Below, piece after piece: positions 1 to 5,026 of a DNA stretch of 5,650 bases. How positions within the stretch are numbered: the first letter of the stretch is position 1; each line of letters opens with the position of its first letter. The translations under genes were made by a program, and so were the position numbers. Location of the stretch: positions 1-5,650 of the forward strand of contig CAKUGW010000157.1 in NCBI GenBank assembly GCA_934654805.1. The letters run 5' to 3'. Source of the stretch: an uncultured Kiritimatiellota bacterium (lineage in GTDB: Bacteria > Verrucomicrobiota > Kiritimatiellia > RFP12 > UBA1067). Below the pieces are notes generated by a model. That model saw nothing but the letters and a program-made list of their open reading frames with translations, searched no databases and was not told the DNA's origin.

Positions 1-707
1 CGGGTGGAGAGGGCGTTGGACTGTCGTCCACGCACCGTTCCACTTTTCCACCGTTCCACTTTTCCACTGTTTCCGCGAAGCTTGAGCTGCGCGGAAATGG
101 CGACTTCATCGCCCGCTCGAACAGCGTCGAGCGCGTCTATCGCCGCGTCAACCCCGACGACTGGGATGACGACGGCATCCCGAACGGCGAAGACGACGCG
201 CCGTTCGTCCCGGCGGACGCGCCCCAGTTCGGCCCGCACCAGACGCTGCCGGAGGGCGCGAACGCGAACGCCTACTGCTGGGTCGATCTCATCGTGCGAC
301 AGGCCAACGCCCAGGTGACGTTCACGGGCGACGGCGCGTCGAACCTCGCCGACCCCGCGTTCATCGCCGAGGCGGACGCGACGAACCGCGTCACGCTCCT
401 CATTGGCAAGACCTACCGCGTGACGTGCCCGATGCCGTTCGAGGTCGCCGCCAAGTCGAGCGACGACATCGAGGACTCGTGGGAGGAGGATCGACAAGCG
501 CTCTGGCGGGCGTCCGCCCCGGCGGCGGGCGCGTCGGACGCGCTCTTCTGCTTCGCGACCTACGAGACGGGCGGCGAGACGGTGGTGCGGAACCGCGCGC
601 CCGTCGAGATGTCGAAGCTCGTCCTCGGCGGCGTCACCTACGCGCTGGGGACGGCCGCGATCGACGGGCGCACCGTCCTCACGCTCACGCCGCAGGGAGG
701 GAAGTGA
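1..707 (+). CDS. 3' end of a large, probably secreted/surface protein with a calcium-loop motif (5' truncated)
   Basis: The frame that starts at base 3 is open from the window edge to TGA at 705-707, giving 234 visible residues, so the true start lies upstream. The internal ATG near 294 is not the start, because the same frame continues before it with equally protein-like sequence. Visible residues about 11-24 are rich in S/T/F/P/H and encoded by a TTCCAC micro-repeat. Residues 52-65 (DDWDDDGIPNGEDD) resemble a thrombospondin type 3 or EF-hand-like calcium loop, common in large exported proteins. The remainder is beta-rich (VTFTGDG, LLIGKTYRVTCP, LVLGGVTYALG), with cysteines in YCW, TCP and LFCF. 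By family knowledge such loops bind Ca2+ in extracellular proteins; an exported location is inferred, since any signal peptide would be off the window. The exact family is not recognised. The next gene begins one base after the stop, so the two are probably co-translated. Confidence 0.75.
   Translation, partial: GGEGVGLSSTHRSTFPPFHFSTVSAKLELRGNGDFIARSNSVERVYRRVNPDDWDDDGIPNGEDDAPFVPADAPQFGPHQTLPEGANANAYCWVDLIVRQANAQVTFTGDGASNLADPAFIAEADATNRVTLLIGKTYRVTCPMPFEVAAKSSDDIEDSWEEDRQALWRASAPAAGASDALFCFATYETGGETVVRNRAPVEMSKLVLGGVTYALGTAAIDGRTVLTLTPQGGK
34..74 (+). repeat. TTCCAC tandem micro-repeat inside coding sequence
   Basis: The 16-mer ACCGTTCCACTTTTCC occurs twice in perfect tandem (34-49 and 50-65), followed by a decayed third start (ACTGTTTCC, 66-74). 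At finer scale the hexamer TTCCAC recurs every 8 bases, at 38, 46, 54 and 62. Three 8-bp units make 24 bp, so the array keeps the reading frame and encodes a low-complexity peptide with THRSTFPPFHFSTVS. It is pyrimidine-rich and unlike the G/C-rich coding sequence on both sides, which suggests an inserted or expanded element rather than ancestral protein sequence. Confidence 0.8.
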
Positions 708-708
708 C

Positions 709-931
709 ATGGCGATCGACCTGAACGCGACGGCCCTCTGGCTCACGCGCCTCGCCGTCCGAGACGAACGTCACCGTCACCGTCGGCGAGGGCCCGGTCG
801 TCCGGCGGCGGCTGCGGCCCGTCCGCGACGACTACGGCAACGTCACGAGCCGCGTGCCCGACGGCGAGGCCGTGCCGACGCCCGGCGCGGCGGACGAGCG
901 GGCGGAGGCCGCCCGCCTTCCGGCGCGGTGA
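709..931 (+). pseudogene. Short gene with a frame break (frameshifted hypothetical protein)
   Basis: ATG at 709 follows the previous stop by one base and has GGAGG at 696-700 with an 8-nt spacer, an excellent start. The first codons read MAIDLNATALWLTRLA. After about 751-766 that frame turns into an Arg/Ala/Gly-rich string that would run to 1410, deep inside the next gene, and is not believable. Shifting forward by one base from about 752 gives 59 normal-looking residues (SPSETNVTVTVGEGPVV, RDDYGNVTSRVPDGEAVPTP, ending in ARLPAR) to TGA at 929-931. That second frame has no start codon of its own after its stop at 722-724. The simplest reading is one protein of about 75 residues broken by a net +1 base (or -2) near 745-765. 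It could be a real mutation, an assembly error or, less likely, programmed frameshifting. No family is recognised. The acidic/Val-rich stretch resembles a linker or small structural protein of the upstream gene's unit. Confidence 0.6.
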
Positions 932-964
932 CGAGACCTTGCGAGGCGTGGCGCGGTGCCGCGC

Positions 965-1007
965 GGGAACAAGAGAAACGAAAGAAAGGAAGAGAAAAAA
1001 CAACACC
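965..1007 (+). promoter_or_regulatory. T-free, A/G-rich 5' leader with weak Shine-Dalgarno of the HU-like gene
   Basis: The 43 bases before the ATG at 1008 contain no T and are mostly A and G, in sharp contrast to the GC-rich surroundings. The best Shine-Dalgarno-like core is AAGGAAG at 986-992, about 15 nt from the ATG, longer than usual. An unstructured A-rich leader commonly raises ribosome access, so this supports 1008 as the start and suggests strong translation. Just upstream a small GC inverted repeat (GCGCGG at 951-956 and CCGCGC at 959-964) could fold. No clear -35/-10 pair is seen. Confidence 0.45.
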
Positions 1008-1721
1008 ATGGCAGCAAAAATGCAGTACAGGATCCGGGAGGCGAGGAACCCGATCACGGGCGAGACGATCCTCCGCCCGGTCATCGCCAACCGCGAGACG
1101 TTGCCGATCCGAGACCTCGTCAAGTTCGCGCGGGACGCGGGCTTCGTGCGCGGCCAGCAGCGCGACCTCGAAGGCCTCCTCAACGGCTTCGTCGAGGCGA
1201 TGCAGGACCGCGCCAAGGCCGGCTACTCGATCAACGTCAAGGACTGGTTCCGGATCGAGGGGCACCTGCGCGGCACGGTGGACGAGACGCGCATGCTCTC
1301 GCGCACGCGCAACGCCTACCGCGTGGCCATCATCCCCCAGCAGGAACTGCGCGTCGGGATCGACGAGTTCCGCTGGGAGCGCATCGGCGAGGGGCCGACG
1401 GTCCGCCTGACGCTGATTACGTCGCCGGGCGGCCAGGCAGACTCGATCGTCAAGGGCGCGGTCTTCTCGGCCAACGGCACGCGCATCGCGTTCGACGTCG
1501 GGCGAGAAGACTCGGCGACGCTAGGATGGACCGACGGCGACACGGCGCGGTCGATCGCCGTCGTCCCGTCCGAGGTCTCCCCGGGCTATCTGCGCTTCGA
1601 CTGGCCCGACGCGCTCGACGAGGTGCCGGTCGGCACGGCCCTGACGCTGACGCTCGTCATCCACGGCGACGTCGGCCAGCCCCAGCGCGTCTCCCGCAAG
1701 GCGACGCTCGCCGAAGCGTGA
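1008..1721 (+). CDS. HU-like DNA-binding protein with C-terminal DUF4469 (Ig-fold) domain
   Basis: Complete protein of 237 residues. Residues about 5-125 fit the HU/IHF-like domain found in Bacteroidota and Verrucomicrobiota: an N-terminal beta strand (MQYRIREARNPITGE), a helical dimerisation region with the RDLVKFARDAGFVRGQQRDLEGLLNGFVEAM pattern split across residues 35-65, then GYSINVKDWFRIEGHLRGT (72-90), where HU proteins switch into the beta arm. Residues about 130-237 are beta-rich (VRLTLITSPGGQ, GTRIAFDVG, GTALTLTLVIHGD) and match the Ig-like DUF4469 tail that typically follows this domain. The likely role is a nucleoid-associated or chromosome-binding protein; what the Ig tail does is unknown in the family. 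ATG 1008 is preferred to the upstream GTG at 939, because the extension would be translated from the purine-rich leader and the HU fold starts right after MAAK. A strong terminator follows 17 bp after the stop, so this gene ends its transcript. Confidence 0.85.
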   Translation: MAAKMQYRIREARNPITGETILRPVIANRETLPIRDLVKFARDAGFVRGQQRDLEGLLNGFVEAMQDRAKAGYSINVKDWFRIEGHLRGTVDETRMLSRTRNAYRVAIIPQQELRVGIDEFRWERIGEGPTVRLTLITSPGGQADSIVKGAVFSANGTRIAFDVGREDSATLGWTDGDTARSIAVVPSEVSPGYLRFDWPDALDEVPVGTALTLTLVIHGDVGQPQRVSRKATLAEA

Positions 1722-1738
1722 CGCCGGCCTGAGACGCA

Positions 1739-1780
1739 GGGGCCTGCAACGGCCTTTCAACGCCGTTGCAGGCCCCTTTC
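1739..1780 (+). terminator. Intrinsic terminator with a perfect 15-bp stem
   Basis: GGGGCCTGCAACGGC (1739-1753) pairs perfectly with GCCGTTGCAGGCCCC (1762-1776) across an 8-nt loop (CTTTCAAC), followed by a short TTTC tract. It sits 17 bp after the HU-like gene stop, where a Rho-independent terminator is expected. The U tract is short, but the stem is long and GC-rich. Because the stem is symmetrical it may also block minus-strand transcripts coming from the right. Confidence 0.85.
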
Positions 1781-1833
1781 AATTCCGCCGCACGCCGTCG
1801 CGCCATCCATTTTGTTTTTCCCATTTCAATTTG

Positions 1834-1860
1834 AAAAGCCCCGTCTGCGCGGCGCTTTTT
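1834..1860 (-). terminator. Candidate terminator for the minus-strand operon (possibly bidirectional)
   Basis: AAAAGCCCCG (1834-1843) and CGGCGCTTTT (1850-1859) form a 10-bp stem with one C-C mismatch and a 6-nt loop. A's on one side and T's on the other give a U tract in either direction. For the minus strand the hairpin lies about 120 bp beyond the stop of the last gene, which is rather far. Stability is modest, so this is a candidate only. Confidence 0.4.
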
Positions 1861-1906
1861 CCCCAATCGCCTCCCCGCCGCCGAATCGCCCGAATCCCGC
1901 CTTTTC

Positions 1907-1926
1907 TATCCTAATATATCCTAATA
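1907..1926. repeat. Perfect tandem duplication of a 10-mer
   Basis: TATCCTAATA occurs at 1907-1916 and again, directly abutting, at 1917-1926. On the minus strand it reads TATTAGGATATATTAGGATA. It is AT-rich in a GC-rich setting and lies in the convergent gap. It could be a -10-like or protein-binding sequence for an antisense transcript, or a chance duplication; nothing downstream on either strand decides this. Confidence 0.55.
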
Positions 1927-1980
1927 CCGCCTCTTCCCATTTCCCAACTCCAGCAATAGAACTCTGCCGTCCCGGGGCCG

Positions 1981-3012
1981 TCACTTTGCCGGGGAAGCGG
2001 ATTTGGGGCCTTTCGTCAGGGACAGCTCGTACGCGCGCGAAAAGAGGCGGAAGGAGAGGTCCACGATTTTCCGGCGTTCGCGCCATTCGACGGCCGGGCG
2101 GTTGTATTCCGCGAACCACCGCCGCCACGTCTCCACGAGTCCCGCCCGGGCACATGCCGCGAACCAGCGGTCTGCCCCGGCCGATCCCGGGTCTGACCAC
2201 GGCTTGGTCACCGACGCGTAGTGCAGCTGGACGATGTGGGCGAACATCTCGTCCCACGCCGGATTCCGACGGCGGTCTTCCGTCGTCATGCGGCCAAACT
2301 GGGGCAGGTGCTGAGCAATCGCCATGTAACGCATCGGCAACAGCCGAATCCGGTCCGGCACCGTCAGGTTGATCGTCTCCTGTTCCGGCAGGATGGCGCG
2401 TTTCAGGTTCTTCAGGGCGAAGCTCTCCCATTTCGCCTGAATGCCCTCCTTGCGCAGCCTGTCAAGGTTGTAGACCATCAGACCCGCTCCGATTCGCAAG
2501 GCCTCCCGCTCCGCCTGGGTGTATTTCCGCGCGTATCCGCGAATGAACGGACGCCCCGTCGGGAAGAGTCCGCAGCCGTGGGCGGCGGCGTATCCAAGGT
2601 CCCAGACGCCGGCGACCATCCAGTCGTCATCCCGTGGAAGCTCGTCCAACACGCTTGCGACGTCGTCTTCGTAAATGACGTCAACATCCGCCACGACGGC
2701 CGTCCGGTACTCCTCAAACAGGCTGGGCAAAGCCAGCTTGCGATACAGTTCGGTCGAATAATGGCTCCGCGTGCGGATGCCGTCTTGGAAGCGTGACAGG
2801 CTCGGCAGACTCCGGATGTTCAGCCGCGCGTTCGGGAAGCGCGAAACGACCGTCTCCAGCAGTTCCGAGTCTTCTTGCGTCAACCCGCTGCCCAAGACCT
2901 CGATGACGTACGACACGTCTTTCCGGCGGGCATGCTCCAGCAGCGAATGAAAGCAAACCGCCGCCGGCAAGACGTAATTGTGGTCAAAGCAATGGATGAG
3001 AGGCAAGGTCAC
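1981..3012 (-). CDS. Family 8 glycosyltransferase (GT8)
   Basis: Protein of 343 residues, close to the usual GT8 size. The N-terminus PLIHCFDHNYVLPAAVCFHSLL is the donor-binding opening of GT8 enzymes. The metal-binding DxD is D109-V110-D111 in VVADVDVIYEDDV. GAGLMVYNLDRLR (175-187) corresponds to the family's typical G-G-hhhhN-hxxhR segment, EQETINL (210-216) to the DQD-hhN motif, and HYASVTKPWSDP (264-275) to the conserved H-x-K-P-W motif. These retaining enzymes move hexoses from UDP-sugars (often UDP-glucose or UDP-galactose) onto lipopolysaccharide cores or other glycans; donor and acceptor here are unknown. No membrane helix is evident, so it probably acts at the cytoplasmic face. The start is GTG at 3010-3012, supported by GGAGG 7 nt upstream (3020-3024). 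It overlaps the previous gene's stop in a GTGA, indicating translational coupling. It is the last gene of the operon. Confidence 0.9.
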   Translation of the reverse strand: MTLPLIHCFDHNYVLPAAVCFHSLLEHARRKDVSYVIEVLGSGLTQEDSELLETVVSRFPNARLNIRSLPSLSRFQDGIRTRSHYSTELYRKLALPSLFEEYRTAVVADVDVIYEDDVASVLDELPRDDDWMVAGVWDLGYAAAHGCGLFPTGRPFIRGYARKYTQAEREALRIGAGLMVYNLDRLRKEGIQAKWESFALKNLKRAILPEQETINLTVPDRIRLLPMRYMAIAQHLPQFGRMTTEDRRRNPAWDEMFAHIVQLHYASVTKPWSDPGSAGADRWFAACARAGLVETWRRWFAEYNRPAVEWRERRKIVDLSFRLFSRAYELSLTKGPKSASPAK

Positions 3013-3878
3013 GCCAGTTCCTCCGTCCGCTTCGTCAGCGCCGCCGCCGCGTCCGTCAGCCGGCCGCGCACGACGTCCAGTTTCGCGCCATCGATGGGTG
3101 AAGACGCCTTCCAGGTCTGCGGTTCCGAAAGGCGAAACGGCTCGCGGCTCTCGCCGACCGCCGAATAGTAGTCAAGGTACTTGAACGCGTTGTCCGCGTC
3201 CGACATCCAGGGATGCGTCCATCCGACCCAATGATTCGGCACGCCGTACGCGTCGGCGAGGATCAGGCCGTGCAGGGAACACGAGAAGACCTCTTCGCAC
3301 GAGACGATGTCCGTGATCACGTCCGACGGCGGCAGTCTCGGGTCGATCAGACGGTATTCGGGGTGCTCTCGGGCGAACGCCGAGGCGGTTCCGTCCCCGA
3401 ACATCGCGACATGCGGCACGAATCCCAGACGGTGCCGTCGCGTTCGCGCGACTGGCATCAGCTGCGGCGTCAGCAGCGCCGGGTCCCCGAACGCGATGTC
3501 GTCCCGCAGGTTGACCAAGGCGCCCAGTGAGACGAGTTCGTCCAGCGTTCGCCTTCCGCGCACGGCGAAAGCCCGGACCTTGCGCAGGACGACGTATCCC
3601 GCCGCGCCAGATGTCCGGCAGATCAGGCCGCTGCCCCAGACGTTCAGGGGCCGGCGGAACGAGCGCGACAGGAGGCCGCGAACCGGCGTGAGCACCGACT
3701 TCGGGAAAGGGCAGGGGCGGTGGAGCATCATCGTGTCGAGGATGGACCCGATTCCGGCCACGGTGGCCTTTCGCGCACGCGCCCACGAAAGGTCCGTCTG
3801 CCCGAGATAGCGCGCGCAAACCAAGGGAGAAAGGGCATCTCCAAAGTTCGGTTCACCATTGTACCAATAGAGGCTCAT
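3009..3878 (-). CDS. Polysaccharide pyruvyl transferase family protein
   Basis: Protein of 289 residues with the hallmarks of the PF04230 family: N-terminal YNGEPNFGDALSPL (7-19), NVWGSG (79-84), AFAVRGRRT (103-111), FGDPALL (130-136), LGFVPH (151-156) and the C-terminal SCSLHGLILADAYGVPNHWV (199-218), whose SLHG histidine is a family signature. Members transfer pyruvate from phosphoenolpyruvate to sugars as a ketal, adding negative charge to capsule, exopolysaccharide or cell-wall glycans; some family members have other roles. This member is somewhat shorter than many. The ATG at 3876-3878 directly precedes the SLYWYNGEPNFGD start typical of the family, with GAGG at 3890-3893 about 11 nt upstream. 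The frame upstream of the ATG reads five codons (EAAAA) and then the TGA of the preceding small ORF, so the two ORFs share a frame. Downstream it overlaps the GT8 gene by 4 bases. Confidence 0.88.
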   Translation of the reverse strand: MSLYWYNGEPNFGDALSPLVCARYLGQTDLSWARARKATVAGIGSILDTMMLHRPCPFPKSVLTPVRGLLSRSFRRPLNVWGSGLICRTSGAAGYVVLRKVRAFAVRGRRTLDELVSLGALVNLRDDIAFGDPALLTPQLMPVARTRRHRLGFVPHVAMFGDGTASAFAREHPEYRLIDPRLPPSDVITDIVSCEEVFSCSLHGLILADAYGVPNHWVGWTHPWMSDADNAFKYLDYYSAVGESREPFRLSEPQTWKASSPIDGAKLDVVRGRLTDAAAALTKRTEELA

Positions 3879-3893
3879 CGCGGCGGCCGCCTC

Positions 3894-4094
3894 TCAGTCG
3901 GACTGAAGTTCGCTTCGCTTCTCGTCCTGCCACCGCTGCGCGGCGCGGCGTCGGGCGTCGTGTACGACTCGCCCGTCCAGGTCCCGCATACGGAAATGGA
4001 GAAGCATACGTCGGAAACGGCGCCGCAGGCGTCGGGTCGGCACGGCCAGACTCACGACGTTGACGAGCGCGTGCTTGATCGATTCCTGCGTCAT
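3894..4094 (-). CDS. Small basic protein (66 aa) between glycosyltransferase genes, possible remnant
   Basis: ATG at 4092-4094 overlaps the GT2 stop as ATGA and has GAGG at 4103-4106 with an 8-nt spacer, so translation is plausible. The N-terminal half (IKHALVNVVSLAVPTRRL followed by RRRFRRMLLHFRM) is a hydrophobic stretch, a proline and a cluster of arginines. From family knowledge this looks like the short amphipathic, membrane-associating segment (hydrophobic-P-K/R-K/R-L-R-x-x-R) that occurs at an end of many polysaccharide glycosyltransferases. The C-terminal half (DGRVVHDARRRAAQRW, then DE and SD at the end) lies on DNA that nearly repeats the 3' end of the HEAT gene, read in another frame over most of its length. 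It is in frame with the next gene, separated by TGA and five codons. It may be a real membrane-tethering micro-protein, a detached N-terminal module of the pyruvyl transferase, or debris from recombination. Confidence 0.5.
   Translation of the reverse strand: MTQESIKHALVNVVSLAVPTRRLRRRFRRMLLHFRMRDLDGRVVHDARRRAAQRWQDEKRSELQSD
3943..3977 (-). repeat. Direct repeat copy B (HEAT-tail-like DNA inside the small ORF)
   Basis: Positions 3943-3977 match 5061-5095 at 34 of 35 bases, the only difference being A3967 versus G5085. Similarity continues leftward: GCCACCGC at 3929-3936 equals 5052-5059, separated from the core by a few extra bases in this copy. In one minus-strand frame this copy would encode GESYTTPDAA, but the small ORF reads it in a different frame as GRVVHDARR. 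Confidence 0.85.
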
Positions 4095-5026
4095 TTCGCG
4101 AACCTCGCAAGACAGCAAAAGCGTAGCCAGTCTCGCACGAGCGGAAAACGCCCGCCACATGGAAAGCGCAACAACCCTCGTCGGCGGAGCGCACGAAGCT
4201 CGTCGAGGAAAGAGCGCAGCGCTTCGGCCTTCGCCTCCGGCCGTGCGCGGCGGAGACACTTGCGGAACTGCCGAAGGAATCCGATGAGGTGTTCGCGGCA
4301 GAACAGGTCCAGCTCGTCGGGGGAGCCGTCGTAGACCGAAATCATGTATTCGAGGACAGTGCGCATTCGCACGAAAAAGTCGGCATGGAGAGGGCGGTGC
4401 ATCGTCGAGGTCGGAACAGTCCGATAGTAGGTCAGCGCAGCGGGGATATGGCGGCAACCAGGACGATGACGATGGATGAGTTCAAACGAGAACGCCATGT
4501 CCTCGGCAATCTCCACGCCCGCGAGGAATCGGACGTCCCGCAGCATCTCCTTCGGATAGATCTTGTCCCAGATGTTGTGCGTCGGGGGCTTGTCGTCCGG
4601 CTTCAGCGCGGCAGCGTCAAGCCGCGTCGCGAGGAAGTCGCTCGTCGCCCGGTCGCTTTCGAAGTCCCACGTCACGACCTGCCCCGGGCATTCCGCGGCG
4701 AAGCGCCGGGCGAGCTCGATCTGGCGCGGATGGACGAGATCGTCCGGGTCGGAGAAGCAGACCGTCTCGACGTCCGGGTTCGCGAGCGCGGCTTCGAGAC
4801 CCGCGTTGCGCGCGACCGAGACGCCGCCGTTCGGCTGGGAGATGACCACGAAACGCGGGTCGCGCGCCGCGTAGTCCGCGAGGATGCCCGCCGTCGCGTC
4901 GGTCGAGCCGTCGTCGACGCAGTAGGCGATCCAGTCCGGGCACGTCTGCGCCAGCAGGGCGTCCAGCGCCTGCGGCAGGTACCTCTCCTGGTTGTAGATC
5001 GGGATGATGACGGCGGTCTTTCTCAT
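4091..5026 (-). CDS. Family 2 glycosyltransferase (GT-A fold)
   Basis: Protein of 311 residues. The N-terminal GT-A domain shows TAVIIPIYNQERYLPQAL (4-21), CVDDGSTD (36-43), QPNGGVSVARNAGL (64-77) and the metal-binding SDPDD (92-96). NIWDKIYPKEML (151-162) and AGVEIAEDMAF (169-179), with the E175-D176 pair, match the acceptor-side and catalytic-base region of GT2 enzymes. The C-terminal third is helical and basic (LRQFRKCLRRA; LLRFPCGGRFPLVRDWLRFC) and may rest on the membrane. The enzyme inverts and transfers a sugar from a nucleotide donor to a growing glycan; donor and acceptor cannot be told from sequence. The start ATG at 5024-5026 is supported by GGAGG at 5034-5038 with a 7-nt spacer and by the motif beginning at once; an open frame extends upstream to 5407 but reads as Arg/Gly noise over the HEAT gene. 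It overlaps the stop of the HEAT gene and the start of the small ORF, each by ATGA. Confidence 0.92.
   Translation of the reverse strand: MRKTAVIIPIYNQERYLPQALDALLAQTCPDWIAYCVDDGSTDATAGILADYAARDPRFVVISQPNGGVSVARNAGLEAALANPDVETVCFSDPDDLVHPRQIELARRFAAECPGQVVTWDFESDRATSDFLATRLDAAALKPDDKPPTHNIWDKIYPKEMLRDVRFLAGVEIAEDMAFSFELIHRHRPGCRHIPAALTYYRTVPTSTMHRPLHADFFVRMRTVLEYMISVYDGSPDELDLFCREHLIGFLRQFRKCLRRARPEAKAEALRSFLDELRALRRRGLLRFPCGGRFPLVRDWLRFCCLARFAK

Larger units (their letters stand above)
1722..1980. other. Convergent intergenic region with no gene
   Basis: This 259-bp gap lies between the stop of the plus-strand HU-like gene and the stop of the minus-strand GT8 gene. It is less GC-rich and rich in T/C on the plus strand. 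It holds the 1739-1776 terminator, a second weaker hairpin (1834-1859), a small inverted repeat TTTCAA-T-TTGAAA (1824-1836) and a tandem 10-mer (1907-1926). No ORF here has plausible protein composition or a ribosome binding site, and no tRNA or other RNA gene was recognised. Confidence 0.7.

Noticed and set aside
932..1410. Extension of the 709 frame to 1410 as a 233-residue protein
   Set aside because: It is Arg/Ala/Ser-rich noise that overlaps the well-supported HU-like gene by about 400 bases; it stays open only because of GC-rich codon bias.
1824..1836. TTTCAA-T-TTGAAA as an operator
   Set aside because: It is a short AT palindrome with no adjacent promoter or gene start, so a regulatory role cannot be supported.
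1812..2372. Plus-strand ORF starting in the convergent gap
   Set aside because: No ribosome binding site, low-complexity start, and it lies antisense to the GT8 gene.
1826..2431. 201-residue minus-strand ORF over the GT8 end and the intergenic gap
   Set aside because: It overlaps the clear GT8 gene out of frame and has P/G/R-rich composition typical of shadows.
3894..4457. 187-residue minus-strand ORF covering the small ORF and the GT2 3' half
   Set aside because: The upstream part overlaps the GT2 coding region in another frame and has no family features; only the part from the ATG at 4094 is plausible.
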